A DNA stretch of 64,000 nt, taken from positions 310,001 to 374,000 of the forward strand of contig NZ_JBDJAW010000004.1 of assembly GCF_039649665.1 (NCBI RefSeq), written 5' to 3'. Under the pieces are notes generated by a model. The model had not been told where the DNA came from. It did not search any database and was given only the letters and a program-made list of their open reading frames with translations. The first letter of the stretch is position 1. Each line of letters begins with the position of its first letter. Of the stretch, positions 21,563 to 29,742 are shown in pieces. The position numbers were made by a program, and so were the translations under genes. The DNA comes from Microbispora sp. ZYX-F-249. GTDB lineage: Bacteria; Actinomycetota; Actinomycetes; Streptosporangiales; Streptosporangiaceae.

Positions 21563-22471
21563 TCACCGCTTCGCGATCGCCTCGCGGACGGCCGGCACGA
21601 CCTCCTGTGCCCAGCGGGCCAGGAGGGTGAGGTCGGGGGCACCGTGGTCCGCGGCGAAGAGCGTGAAGCCCGACGCGCCGTGCTCCAGCACGGCTTCGGT
21701 CAGTTCCTCGACCCACTGGCCGGTGGAACCGCCGATCCAGCGGCCGTCGGAGTCGCGGGTGGCGGGCAGCGGCCGGTCGGTGATGCGCCCCGGGAAGTTG
21801 AAGACCGTGCGGATTTCACCGGGATCACGGCCGGCGGACGCCGCCGCCTCGTCGATGACCGGACGCGACGCGCGGTAGCGCTCGCTGAGCCAGTCGGCGG
21901 CGTGGCCGGGGATCCAGCCGTCGGCCACCCGGCCGGTGGCGGCCAGCGATTTGCGGCCGACCGATCCGGTCCACACGGGCGGCGCGGGCACGGGGGCCGG
22001 CTCGATCTGGTGCACCCGGTAGTGCTTGCCCTCGTAGGTGACCGGAGGACCGCCGCCCGACAACAGCTTGACCAGCACGATCGCCTCCTCGAAGGCGTCC
22101 ACGGCATCGCCGGGCGAAAGGGGCGGCACGCCCATGTCGGCGATGCGGTCCCACAACCCGCCCGCGCCCATGCCGAGCACGACCCGGCCGCCCGACAGCG
22201 CCGACAACGAGGTCACCGTACGCGCCAGCATGGGCGCGGGCCGGGTCGGCAGGTTGGTGACGTTGGCGAAACCGGCGATGTGCCGCGTGCTCCCGAGGAC
22301 GAAGCCGAGCGCGGCATAGGCGTCCAGACGGGCGCCGAGGTAGGGGTGGTCGGACAACGTGAAGATGTCGAGCCCGTCCCGGTCGGCCTGCCGCGCCATG
22401 CGCAACAGCTGGGGGATGTCGTCGACGGCGGTGTGCGCGCCGAAACCGAAGACGACGTCGTGTGCGGACAA
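21563..22471 (-). CDS. LLM-class flavin-dependent (F420/FMN) oxidoreductase
   Basis: A 302-residue luciferase-like TIM barrel. Indicators are FTLSDHPYLGARLDAYAALG, RTVTSLSALSGGRVVLGMGAG and the late segment WTGSVGRKSLAATGRVADGW typical of F420-dependent reductases. The start is taken as TTG 22471 with GAAAGGC upstream; no ATG or GTG fits. A MarR gene lies upstream on the same strand and two palindromes fill the spacer, so expression is probably MarR-controlled. The substrate is unknown. Confidence 0.85.
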   Translation of the reverse strand: MSAHDVVFGFGAHTAVDDIPQLLRMARQADRDGLDIFTLSDHPYLGARLDAYAALGFVLGSTRHIAGFANVTNLPTRPAPMLARTVTSLSALSGGRVVLGMGAGGLWDRIADMGVPPLSPGDAVDAFEEAIVLVKLLSGGGPPVTYEGKHYRVHQIEPAPVPAPPVWTGSVGRKSLAATGRVADGWIPGHAADWLSERYRASRPVIDEAAASAGRDPGEIRTVFNFPGRITDRPLPATRDSDGRWIGGSTGQWVEELTEAVLEHGASGFTLFAADHGAPDLTLLARWAQEVVPAVREAIAKR

Positions 22472-22503
22472 TGCTCTGCCTTTCGACGCACGGAGATGAT
22501 GCA

Positions 22504-22518
22504 GTTCGTACCACGAAC
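22504..22518. promoter_or_regulatory. Operator-like palindrome 1 before LLM gene
   Basis: GTTCGT-ACC-ACGAAC, a perfect 6-bp inverted repeat. It shares GTTCG/CGAAC with the second site and with the site upstream of marR. Confidence 0.75.
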
Positions 22519-22524
22519 CATAAT

Positions 22525-22541
22525 AGTTCGTAGTACGAACT
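22525..22541. promoter_or_regulatory. Operator-like palindrome 2 before LLM gene
   Basis: AGTTCGTA-G-TACGAACT, a perfect 17-bp palindrome typical in size for MarR dimers. With the first site it spans the marR-LLM spacer, suggesting cooperative repression. Confidence 0.82.
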
Positions 22542-22548
22542 GCAATAT

Positions 22549-23013
22549 CTAGCGCGCGGAGTCCGGTTCGACGAACACGGTGGGGACCTCGTTGTCCGTC
22601 ACGACGCGGCCGAGCAGGGCTGCGAGCGTGTCGCGCTCCGCCGGGGTGAGCCCCTCGGTCAGCCGTTCGACACGGCGGCAGGTCTCGGCGTAGAACCCGT
22701 CCGCCAGCTTGGCGCCCTGTCTGGTGAGCGACACCCGCACCGCGCGCGAGTCCCGGGGGTCGGGGCCGCGCTCGACCAGCCCGTTGCGCTCGCTGCGGTC
22801 CACCAGGCCGGTCAGGCTCGACTTGGCCAGGCCGAGCATCGCGCCCAGCTCGCTCATGCCGTACGGCTGCGCCATCAGGACGCACAACAACTGGCCCTGC
22901 TGCTGGGTCAGGCCGTACTCGCGGGCGGAGTCCGTGTACACGGCATTCACCAGGAACGTGGACCGCACCAGTGCGGCCACCGTCCCGATCCGGCCGCCGT
23001 CATCCTTGCTCAT
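22549..23013 (-). CDS. MarR-family regulator (controls LLM oxidoreductase)
   Basis: A 154-residue MarR protein. The winged helix reads LTQQQGQLLCVLMAQPYGMSELGAML-GLAKSSLTGLVDRSER with the DPRDSRAVRVSLT wing. The ATG has TACTCT 6 nt upstream (23020-23025), so it is probably leaderless. A palindrome TTCGC-GTA-GCGAA overlaps its promoter, and related sites precede the LLM gene. This indicates autoregulation and control of the downstream oxidoreductase, with an aromatic or electrophilic ligand being likely by analogy. Confidence 0.9.
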   Translation of the reverse strand: MSKDDGGRIGTVAALVRSTFLVNAVYTDSAREYGLTQQQGQLLCVLMAQPYGMSELGAMLGLAKSSLTGLVDRSERNGLVERGPDPRDSRAVRVSLTRQGAKLADGFYAETCRRVERLTEGLTPAERDTLAALLGRVVTDNEVPTVFVEPDSAR

Positions 23014-23030
23014 TGGCCCAGAGTAATCAA

Positions 23031-23043
23031 TTCGCGTAGCGAA
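23031..23043. promoter_or_regulatory. Operator-like palindrome upstream of marR
   Basis: TTCGC-GTA-GCGAA lies 18 bp before the marR start, next to its -10 box. Confidence 0.65.
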
Positions 23044-23147
23044 CTACCATTTCACCAGCAGGTGATCGCCCGCTCCCGTGCCGCCTCGGCGGACCCGGAC
23101 CCGCCACCGCGTGCGACGGCCGCCGGCGTGAGGGCCGCGGGCGGCGA

Positions 23148-23618
23148 CTATCGGGACGACTGGAGCGGAGCGGCGGCGCGGTCCACGTTGTCGGCCACAC
23201 GCCGGAGCAGCCCGATCAACTGCTCCGCCTCCTCCTCCGTGAGTCCGGCCAGCACGTCCCGTTCTCCCTGCAGCAGCGCCTCGCGCACCAGATCGAGATG
23301 GCCCCGCGCCATGTCGGTGACGGAGAAAAGGCTGCCCCGCCGGTCACGGGGGTTGCGCTGCCGGCACACCAGGCCGTCACGCTCCATCCGCGACAGCATC
23401 TCGGCCATCGTCGGCTGTTCGACCCGCGCCAGCCGGGTCAGGTCCTTCTGCGACAGCGGGCCGCCTTCGGCCAGTGTCAGGAGCACCGCGGCGTTGGCCA
23501 TGCTCAGCCCGAGGGGACGCAGCCGAAGCTCATGGAGGCGGACCACCTTCCTCGACGAACTGTTGATCCAGAAGGCGACATAGCGCTCCGGAACCCATCG
23601 CTCCCCCTCGCCCTCCAT
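23148..23618 (-). CDS. MarR-family regulator divergent from amidohydrolase
   Basis: A 156-residue MarR protein with helix-turn-helix GGPLSQKDLTRLARVEQPTMAEMLSRMER and wing NPRDRRGSLFSVT. The start at 23618 has GAGAGG at 6 nt; longer upstream frames look non-coding. It faces the amidohydrolase gene across a spacer with two perfect 18-bp palindromes, so it almost certainly regulates that gene and itself. Different operator sequence from the other MarR in this window. Confidence 0.9.
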   Translation of the reverse strand: MEGEGERWVPERYVAFWINSSSRKVVRLHELRLRPLGLSMANAAVLLTLAEGGPLSQKDLTRLARVEQPTMAEMLSRMERDGLVCRQRNPRDRRGSLFSVTDMARGHLDLVREALLQGERDVLAGLTEEEAEQLIGLLRRVADNVDRAAAPLQSSR

Positions 23619-23733
23619 CGGCGCCTCTCTCCCGATCGACCCGGCCGTCCGCCATGGGCACGTGACGGCAGGCCCCCGCGGGCACCCGTCCGCCGTCACC
23701 CGGCAAAAGGCTACCGACAGGGAACACGGACGT

Positions 23734-23751
23734 TGCATAGGCACCTATGCA
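23734..23751. promoter_or_regulatory. MarR-type operator A
   Basis: TGCATAGG-CA-CCTATGCA, perfect 18-bp palindrome in the divergent promoter region. Confidence 0.88.
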
Positions 23752-23757
23752 CCTGTT

Positions 23758-23775
23758 TACATAGGGGCCTATGTA
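23758..23775. promoter_or_regulatory. MarR-type operator B
   Basis: TACATAGG-GG-CCTATGTA, perfect 18-bp palindrome centred 24 bp from operator A and sharing CATAGG-N2-CCTATG. It excludes an amidohydrolase start at 23771. Confidence 0.88.
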
Positions 23776-23800
23776 TCAGCCCAGGCAGATCGGAAGAACC

Positions 23801-25063
23801 ATGAAGACAGCCATCGTCAACGCCCGAGTATTCGACGGCGAAAGGCCGATCGGCCCCGCCGGGGTCCTCGTCGGCGACGGACGGATCCTCGCTGTGGGAG
23901 GGAACATGCCCTCCGACGCCGAGGTCGTCGACGCCGCCGGGGCGACCCTGCTCCCCGGCCTGATCGACGCCCACGTCCACACCGGCGAGGACTCCCTCGC
24001 ACTCGCCCTGACGTTCGGCGTGACCACGGAACTCGAGATGCAGGGCGGGCACACCCGGCACGCCCGCGCCCACATCGAGGACGACGACACGCTCGCCGAC
24101 GTCCGGTCCGCCGGCTTCGGTCTCACGCCGCCGGGCGGGCATCCCAGCGAGCTGTTCCCCGAGGACTTCGACATCCGCCCCTTCGTCGAGGGCGGCCGCC
24201 GGGCCTCGGCGCGGACCGGCGGGCCGGGTGACCGGCGGCAGGCGGGCCCTCCCCCGATGCCGCACGTGACCACCCCCGAGGAGGCGGCGGCCTGGATCCC
24301 CCGCCTCGTGGCCTCGGGTTCGGACTACATCAAGTTCATGGTCGACGACGGGACGGTCGAGGGGCATCCGGGCCTGCCCATGCTCGACCAGGCGACGCTG
24401 AACGCCGGCGTCGCCGAGGCCCACCGGCACGGGATGCTCGCCATCGCCCATGCCCTCACCGTCGACACCACCCGCATGGCGATCGAGGCGGGCGTGGACG
24501 GCCTCGCCCACCTGTTCATGGACCGCCCGCACACCCCCGAGATCATCCGGATGATCGCCGACTCCGGCGCCTTCGTCGTCGCGTGCGTCTGCCTGAACGC
24601 CTCGCTCATGGGGATGACGGGCGAGGAACTGGCCGACGACCCGCGGGTGCGCGGCCGTCTCGACGACCGCTGGGACAAGACCCTGCGCGGCAGCTTCGAC
24701 CGCTACCCCCAGGGCAGGCTCGACGACGTGCTGGCGTCGGTCGCGGCCCTGCACGAGGCCGGCGTGGACGTTCTCGTCGGCACCGACACCTCCATCCCCG
24801 TGCCGTTCCTCGGCGGACTGGCCCACGGCGCGAGCGTGCACCACGAGCTGCGGTATCTCGTGCGCGCCGGTCTCACCCCGTCCGCGGCGCTCAACGCGGC
24901 GACCGCCGCCACCGCCCGGCGGTTCCGGCTGGACGACCGCGGGCGCATCGCCCCGGGGCTGCGCGCCGACCTCCTCCTCGTCGACGGCGACCCCACCACG
25001 GCCATCGGCGACACCCTGAACATCCGGGCCGTCTGGCGGCGCGGCGCCCGCCTCGCGGGGTGA
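23801..25063 (+). CDS. Imidazolonepropionase-like amidohydrolase
   Basis: A 420-residue metal-dependent hydrolase of the amidohydrolase superfamily. Metal and catalytic residues are visible: HVH in LIDAHVHTGED, Lys in SDYIKFMVDDG, His in AIAHALT and GLAHLFM, and Asp in LVGTDTSIP. The C-terminal composite domain LRADLLLVDGDPT completes it. It hydrolyses amide-like or lactam bonds; the substrate is unknown. ATG 23801 with GGAAG fits; upstream in-frame ATG lies in an operator. Probably induced when the divergent MarR is released. Confidence 0.9.
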   Translation: MKTAIVNARVFDGERPIGPAGVLVGDGRILAVGGNMPSDAEVVDAAGATLLPGLIDAHVHTGEDSLALALTFGVTTELEMQGGHTRHARAHIEDDDTLADVRSAGFGLTPPGGHPSELFPEDFDIRPFVEGGRRASARTGGPGDRRQAGPPPMPHVTTPEEAAAWIPRLVASGSDYIKFMVDDGTVEGHPGLPMLDQATLNAGVAEAHRHGMLAIAHALTVDTTRMAIEAGVDGLAHLFMDRPHTPEIIRMIADSGAFVVACVCLNASLMGMTGEELADDPRVRGRLDDRWDKTLRGSFDRYPQGRLDDVLASVAALHEAGVDVLVGTDTSIPVPFLGGLAHGASVHHELRYLVRAGLTPSAALNAATAATARRFRLDDRGRIAPGLRADLLLVDGDPTTAIGDTLNIRAVWRRGARLAG

Positions 25064-25088
25064 GCGTGCCGGGTGAGCCGGCGAACGC

Positions 25089-25709
25089 TCAGGCGAGGCC
25101 GTGGCGTACGGCGTAGAGCGCGGCCTGGGTGCGGTCCTGCACGCCGAGCTTCATGAGCACGTTGGAGACGTGGGTCTTCACGGTCTTCTCCGCCACGACG
25201 AGCTCGCGGGCGATCTCGCGGTTCGAGCGGCCCGCGGCGAGCAGCCGCAGCACCTCGCGCTCCCGGTCGGTCAGCGCGACCGCCGCCCCGCTCTGCTCGC
25301 GGCCCGGGCCGGCCAGCATCGCCTCGGCGGCCTCCGGCGCGAGCAGGACCTGCCCGCCGTGCACGGCGCGGATCGCCTGGACGAGGGCGCCGGGGTCCAC
25401 GTCCTTGTAGAGGAAGCCCGCCGCGCCCGCCCGCATGGCGGGGGCCACGTCGCCGCGGTCGCTCACCGACGTGAGGACGATCACCCGCACGTCCCGGCCG
25501 GACAGCTCCGTGAGCGCGCCGAGGCCGTCGAGCACCGGCATCTTCAGGTCGAGCAGCAGGACGTCGGGGGTGAGCTCACCGGTCATCGTCACGGCCTCGG
25601 CGCCATCGGCCGCCTCCCCCACGACGCTGATGTCCTCCTGGATCTCCAGGAACGTGCGCAGGCCCTGCCGTACGACGGGGTGGTCGTCGGCGATGAGCAC
25701 GCGGATCAC
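25089..25709 (-). CDS. NarL/LuxR-family response regulator
   Basis: A 206-residue response regulator. The receiver has DD in LIADDHPVV, phospho-acceptor Asp in [13 protein letters not shown] (about 54), Thr in VLTSV and Lys in FLYKDV. The C-terminal LuxR helix-turn-helix is [40 protein letters not shown]. It overlaps the upstream kinase gene by 4 bp, forming a two-component pair. Confidence 0.96.
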   Translation of the reverse strand: MIRVLIADDHPVVRQGLRTFLEIQEDISVVGEAADGAEAVTMTGELTPDVLLLDLKMPVLDGLGALTELSGRDVRVIVLTSVSDRGDVAPAMRAGAAGFLYKDVDPGALVQAIRAVHGGQVLLAPEAAEAMLAGPGREQSGAAVALTDREREVLRLLAAGRSNREIARELVVAEKTVKTHVSNVLMKLGVQDRTQAALYAVRHGLA

Positions 25710-26938
25710 GCGGGCACCTCCAGTCGTACGGTCGTGCCGCGGCCGGGCGCGGAGGAGACCGACAGCCTGCCGCCGACGGCCTGCGCCCGGTCGCTCATGG
25801 ACGGCAGGCCGAGGCCGTGCACTCCCGCGCCGTCGGGCCCACTGCTGTCGAACCCCGCGCCGTCGTCGCTCACCTCCAGCACGAGCCCGGCCTCCTCGTG
25901 CGCGAGCCGTACGTCGATGCGGGCGGCCCGGGCGTGGCGTACGGCGTTGTGCAGCGCCTCCTGGGCGACCCGGAGCACGGCGACCTCGATCTCGGGCGCC
26001 AGATCGCGGGCCCTATCGGGGGCGCTGTCGGGGGCACTGTCGCGGTCGCCGGGCGGCTCGCCCTCGACCGTGAAGGCGACCTTCATGGGGTGCAGCCGGT
26101 CGAGGAGGGCCACCTGTTTGCGCAGGCTGTCCACCAGGCCGTGCCGGTCCAGCTCGGGCGGGCGCAGCTCCACGATCACCGCGCGCAGCTCGGTCAGCGC
26201 CTCCCCCGCCATCCGCTCGACCCGGTCGATCGTCTCGGCCGCCCGCTCGGGGTCCGTACGGGCGAGCGCGGCGGCGGCCCGCGCGGTCAGCCGCAGCGAG
26301 AACAGCTTCTGGCTGACGGCGTCGTGCAGTTCGCGGGCCATGCGGGTGCGTTCCTCGATCACCGTGAGCTCGCGCCCCCGCTCGTAGAGCCGGGCGTTGG
26401 TGATCGCGATGGCGGCGTGCGCCGCGAACAACGTCAGCAGTTCCTCGTCGGCATCGTCGAACCCGCCGGGCGTCCGCTTGTTGGACAGGAAAATGATCCC
26501 GAGGACCGTGCCGCCGTCCATGATCGGTACGCCCAGGAAGTCCTTGAGGATCGGATGGGCCTTCGGCCACCACTCGAACCTGGGGTCCTTGCGGATGTCG
26601 GCCAGCCGGACCGGCGCCCCCTCACGCAGCATCGCGCCCAGCATGCCGTGCTGGCGCGGGGTCGGGCCGATGGCCTTCCACTGCTCGTCGGAGATGCCCT
26701 CTGCGACGAACTCGGCGAACGCGCCGTCGTCGTCGGGCACGCCGAGCGCGGCGTACTTCGCGTCGAGCAGCCGCGCCGCCGACCGCACGATCACCTGGAG
26801 GACCTCGCGGACCGACAGGTGCCGCGTGACGGCGAGCACGGCCGAGCTGACCGCGTGCAGCACCGCGTCGCGGTCCCGTTCGGACACGGCGACGGGGCAG
26901 GCTGCGGGGGCGGCAGCGGGGTCGGCGGGCTGGGACAC
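25706..26938 (-). CDS. GAF-domain sensor histidine kinase (HisKA_3)
   Basis: A 410-residue soluble kinase. An N-terminal GAF domain (about 40-190; [36 protein letters not shown]) precedes HisKA_3 with the phospho-His in [17 protein letters not shown] and HATPase_c with DDGAGFD and [11 protein letters not shown]. It resembles the GAF-linked DevS/NarX-like class, but without membrane helices. TAGTCT is 6 nt before GTG 26938, so that leaderless start is preferred over GTG 26944. The signal is unknown. Confidence 0.93.
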   Translation of the reverse strand: MSQPADPAAAPAACPVAVSERDRDAVLHAVSSAVLAVTRHLSVREVLQVIVRSAARLLDAKYAALGVPDDDGAFAEFVAEGISDEQWKAIGPTPRQHGMLGAMLREGAPVRLADIRKDPRFEWWPKAHPILKDFLGVPIMDGGTVLGIIFLSNKRTPGGFDDADEELLTLFAAHAAIAITNARLYERGRELTVIEERTRMARELHDAVSQKLFSLRLTARAAAALARTDPERAAETIDRVERMAGEALTELRAVIVELRPPELDRHGLVDSLRKQVALLDRLHPMKVAFTVEGEPPGDRDSAPDSAPDRARDLAPEIEVAVLRVAQEALHNAVRHARAARIDVRLAHEEAGLVLEVSDDGAGFDSSGPDGAGVHGLGLPSMSDRAQAVGGRLSVSSAPGRGTTVRLEVPA

Positions 26939-27049
26939 GGACACAGACTAGGCCCCGGATCGGGCGTCCCGCGTCGGCCACGGGTCCTAGTCCCAAATGC
27001 CGAGCGGCGGCCGGACCTCCGTCCGATGTGTGCCTGACGTGCCGATTTC

Positions 27050-27055
27050 TAGCGT
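27050..27055 (+). promoter_or_regulatory. -10 box of leaderless SDR gene
   Basis: TAGCGT, 7 nt, ATG 27063. The same hexamer and spacing precede furA. Confidence 0.6.
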
Positions 27056-27062
27056 GAAACGC

Positions 27063-27725
27063 ATGAAGCACGCACTCATCACCGGAGCGTCGCGAGGGCT
27101 GGGACTCGCTCTCGCCAAGGCGCTCGCCGACGACGGCTGGTCGCTCCTGCTCACCGCCCGGGGCGAGGAGGACCTGATGTCCGCGGCCTTCGACCTCGGC
27201 GCCCGCGCCATTCCGGGCGACGTCGCCGACCCGGCCCACGTGGCCAGGCTCGCCGAGGCCGTGCCCGAGCTCGACCTCCTGGTCAACAACGCGAGCGGGC
27301 TCGGGCCCGCCCCGATGCCCAGGCTCGCCGACTACCCGCTGGACGCGCTGCGCGCGCTGTTCGAGACCAACGTGATCGCGCCGCTCGCGCTGGCGCAGGC
27401 GACGCTGCCCGCGCTGCGCAAGCGGCGGGGCGCGATCCTCAACGTCTCGTCCGACGCCGCCGTCGAGGCGTACGAGGGCTGGGGCGGCTACGGCGCGACC
27501 AAGGCCGCCCTCGACCAGGTCTCCCACGTCCTCTCCGCCGAGGAGCCCGACGTCGCGGTCTGGTGGGTGGACCCCGGCGAGATGCGCACCCGCATGCTGG
27601 CCGACGCCGTCGGCGCGGAGGAGGCCGGGGCCGCGCCGCCGCCCGAGAGCGTGGTCCCGGCGCTGCTGCGCCTCGTGCGCAGCCGCCCCGCGCCCGGCCG
27701 CTTCACCCGGGGAGAGCTGGAATGA
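27063..27725 (+). CDS. Short-chain dehydrogenase/reductase
   Basis: A 220-residue classical-type SDR. The NAD(P) site is ITGASRGLGLALAKAL, then NNASG, Ser in LNVSSDAA and YxxxK in YGATKAALD. The PG motif is VDPGEMRTRM. The protein is short at the substrate-binding end. TAGCGT at 27050-27055 is followed by 7 nt and ATG, with no ribosome site: probably leaderless. It overlaps the QueA-like gene by 4 bp (ATGA), so the two are coupled and likely function together. Confidence 0.92.
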   Translation: MKHALITGASRGLGLALAKALADDGWSLLLTARGEEDLMSAAFDLGARAIPGDVADPAHVARLAEAVPELDLLVNNASGLGPAPMPRLADYPLDALRALFETNVIAPLALAQATLPALRKRRGAILNVSSDAAVEAYEGWGGYGATKAALDQVSHVLSAEEPDVAVWWVDPGEMRTRMLADAVGAEEAGAAPPPESVVPALLRLVRSRPAPGRFTRGELE

Positions 27726-28921
27726 CCGCCCCCGGCCCCCACACCGCCCGCCGGGGCGAGGCCGCCCCCCACGCCGCCCGCCGGGGCGAGGCCGGCCCCG
27801 GCCCTTACACCGCCGCCCCGAGCGGGGCCGAAGCCCCGGCGAGCGAGGCCGGCCCGGCGCCCGCGGGGACCGAAGCCCTCCCCCGAGGAATCCGGCCGTA
27901 CGGGCCGGGGGGATCGCTCGAGTTCGCGCTGACGGCGCCGCTGCAGGCGCACGAGCCGCCCGAGGCCCGCGGGCTGCGCCGCGACGAGGTCAGGCTGCTG
28001 GTGTCCCACCGGGACACCGGCGAGGTCACCCACCACGTCTTCGCCGACCTGCCGTCGCTGCTGTCCCCCGGCGACCTGCTGGTGGTCAACAACTCCGCCA
28101 CCCTGCCCGCGGCGGTGCGGCTCGACCGCCTCGCCGTCCACTTCTCCGGCCGGCTCGCGTCCGGCGAGTGGCTGGTCGAGCTGCGCCGCCGTACGGCGAC
28201 GGCGACCGAGCCCTACTCCGGCGCCGCGCCCGGAGAGTGGCTGCCGTTGCCGGGAGGCGCCACGCTGCGCCTGCTGGCGCAGGAGACGCCGCGCCTGTGG
28301 CGCGCCCGGCTCGACCGCGACGTGCTCTCCTACCTCGCCGCGTACGGCGTGCCCATCCGGTACGGCTACGTGGGGCGCGACTGGCCGCTCGCCGACTACC
28401 AGACGGTCTTCGGGGTCGAGCCGGGCAGCGCGGAGATGCCGAGCGCGGGCCGGCCGTTCACCCCGGAGCTCGTCACCGCCCTGGTCAGCCGGGGGATCGG
28501 CGTCGTGCCGATCACGCTGCACACCGGGGTCGCGTCTCCGGAGAAGGACGAACCGCCCTATCCCGAGTGGTTCTCCGTCTCGTCGCGGACGGCACGGCAG
28601 GTGAACATCACCCGCGAGCACGGGGGCCGGGTGATCGCCGTCGGCACGACCGTCGTACGGGCTCTGGAGACCGCCGCCCTCGACGCCGCCGTCCCGGGGA
28701 CGGTGCGGGCCGCGACGGGCTGGACCTCCCACGTCGTCACGCCCGAGGGAGGCGTGCGAGCCGTGGACGGCCTGGTCACGGGGCTGCACGAGCCCCGCTC
28801 CAGCCACCTGATGATGCTGTCGGCGATCACCGGGACCGGCGTCCTGGCCCGCGCGTACGAGGCGGCGATCGACGAGGGCTACCTCTGGCACGAGTTCGGC
28901 GACGGCCATCTCATCTTGTGA
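27722..28921 (+). CDS. QueA-like S-adenosylmethionine:tRNA ribosyltransferase-isomerase
   Basis: A 399-residue QueA-family protein. Conserved parts are RDEVRLLVSHRDTGEVTHHVF, GDLLVVNNSATLPA, PYPEWFSV, RVIAVGTTVVRALET, GWTSHVVTP and SSHLMMLSAI. QueA makes epoxyqueuosine in tRNA, but no other queuosine gene is here and this solitary form with an SDR is common in actinobacteria, so the function may differ. The first 55 residues are an Ala/Gly/Arg-rich extension encoded partly by a 30-bp repeat and absent from normal QueA. Coupled to the SDR. Confidence 0.85.
   Translation: MTAPGPHTARRGEAAPHAARRGEAGPGPYTAAPSGAEAPASEAGPAPAGTEALPRGIRPYGPGGSLEFALTAPLQAHEPPEARGLRRDEVRLLVSHRDTGEVTHHVFADLPSLLSPGDLLVVNNSATLPAAVRLDRLAVHFSGRLASGEWLVELRRRTATATEPYSGAAPGEWLPLPGGATLRLLAQETPRLWRARLDRDVLSYLAAYGVPIRYGYVGRDWPLADYQTVFGVEPGSAEMPSAGRPFTPELVTALVSRGIGVVPITLHTGVASPEKDEPPYPEWFSVSSRTARQVNITREHGGRVIAVGTTVVRALETAALDAAVPGTVRAATGWTSHVVTPEGGVRAVDGLVTGLHEPRSSHLMMLSAITGTGVLARAYEAAIDEGYLWHEFGDGHLIL
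27744..27794 (+). repeat. Direct repeat in QueA-like N-terminal extension
   Basis: A 21-bp segment (CCGCCCGCCGGGGCGAGGCC plus G) occurs twice, 30 bp apart, coding TARRGEA/AARRGEA. Confidence 0.85.
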
Positions 28922-28962
28922 TACGTGATCGAACCGTGATCTCGATCGTCAAGGCTTTCCGC

Positions 28963-29550
28963 ATGCGTACCCCCATCGGCAAGCCGATCGCGCTGCTCGC
29001 CGTGCCACTGGCCGCGGGCGCGCTGGTCGCCTCAGGCGCGCCCGCCTCCGCCGCGTCGTCCGCGTCCACCGCGACCACGGCGGTCACCGCGTCAACGGCG
29101 TCCACGGCGTCCACCTCGGCCAAGGCGGCGTCGGCGCCCGTCCGCATCCAGGTCAGCTATCCCTACGGCGTCCGTCGCGGACGCGTGGTGTCCTTCAAGG
29201 TCACGCTCGTCAACAAGCTCAAGACGAAGACCGACGAGATCTTCCTCGCGGTCAAGTTCCCCAAGAACGTCACCAAGACCCGGATCTACGTCCCGCGCGG
29301 CACCAACTACCACGAGCACTGCACCCGGGAGCGGACCCGCGCGCTGTGCGTGCTGCCCGGTCTGAAGAAGGGCAGGAGCTACACGTTCTGGGCGAAGGCC
29401 CAGGTGAGCGGGTCGGCCAGCGGCAAGCTCTACGGCTACTTCGGCGGCGCGGTCACCGACACGTCGCTGAACACCGACCCGAGGGAGCTGCTCAGCGAGT
29501 TCGGCGACAGCATCGGCTGGGTCAAGACGAAGAGCTCGATCACCCGCTGA
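28963..29550 (+). CDS. Secreted protein with Ala/Ser/Thr linker
   Basis: A 195-residue exported protein. The signal peptide ends in GAPASAAS, then comes a Thr/Ala/Ser-rich linker of about 30 residues. A beta-rich domain follows (VRIQVSYPYGVRRGRVVSFKVTLVNK), similar in pattern to conserved-repeat or DUF11-like domains. Cysteines in HCTRERTRALC could form a disulfide. AAGG sits 8 nt before the ATG. Function unknown; extracellular. Confidence 0.75.
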   Translation: MRTPIGKPIALLAVPLAAGALVASGAPASAASSASTATTAVTASTASTASTSAKAASAPVRIQVSYPYGVRRGRVVSFKVTLVNKLKTKTDEIFLAVKFPKNVTKTRIYVPRGTNYHEHCTRERTRALCVLPGLKKGRSYTFWAKAQVSGSASGKLYGYFGGAVTDTSLNTDPRELLSEFGDSIGWVKTKSSITR

Positions 29551-29583
29551 CCCCCGCGCGACGCGGAAAGTCCCCCGTCCATG

Positions 29584-29612
29584 GCGCCCGCCCGGCCTCG
29601 CCGGGCGGGCGC
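29584..29612 (+). terminator. Strong terminator hairpin
   Basis: GCGCCCGCCCGGC-CTC-GCCGGGCGGGCGC, a perfect 13-bp stem 33 bp after the secreted-protein gene. Confidence 0.85.
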
Positions 29613-29735
29613 GTACCGTTTCCGGGCCTGGCCGGGCGGGCCCGAGCCGTTTCCGGCGTCCCACGGCGGGCGCGGGCGGTTTCCCGGCGTCCTAGGGCGG
29701 GCGTGGGCCGTTTCCGGGCCTCGCCGGGCCACGGG
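29605..29735. repeat. Four degenerate 31-bp intergenic repeats
   Basis: The core CCGTTTCCGG recurs at about 29616, 29647, 29678 and 29708 with flanking GGCGGGC and GCGTCC-like parts. The period is 30-31 bp between convergent genes, overlapping the terminator arm. There are no unique spacers, so it is not a CRISPR array. Confidence 0.75.
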
Positions 29736-29742
29736 TGCCGTC

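Noticed and set aside
29605..29735. CRISPR-like array
   Set aside because: Repeats are degenerate and contiguous with no unique spacers; no cas genes in the window.
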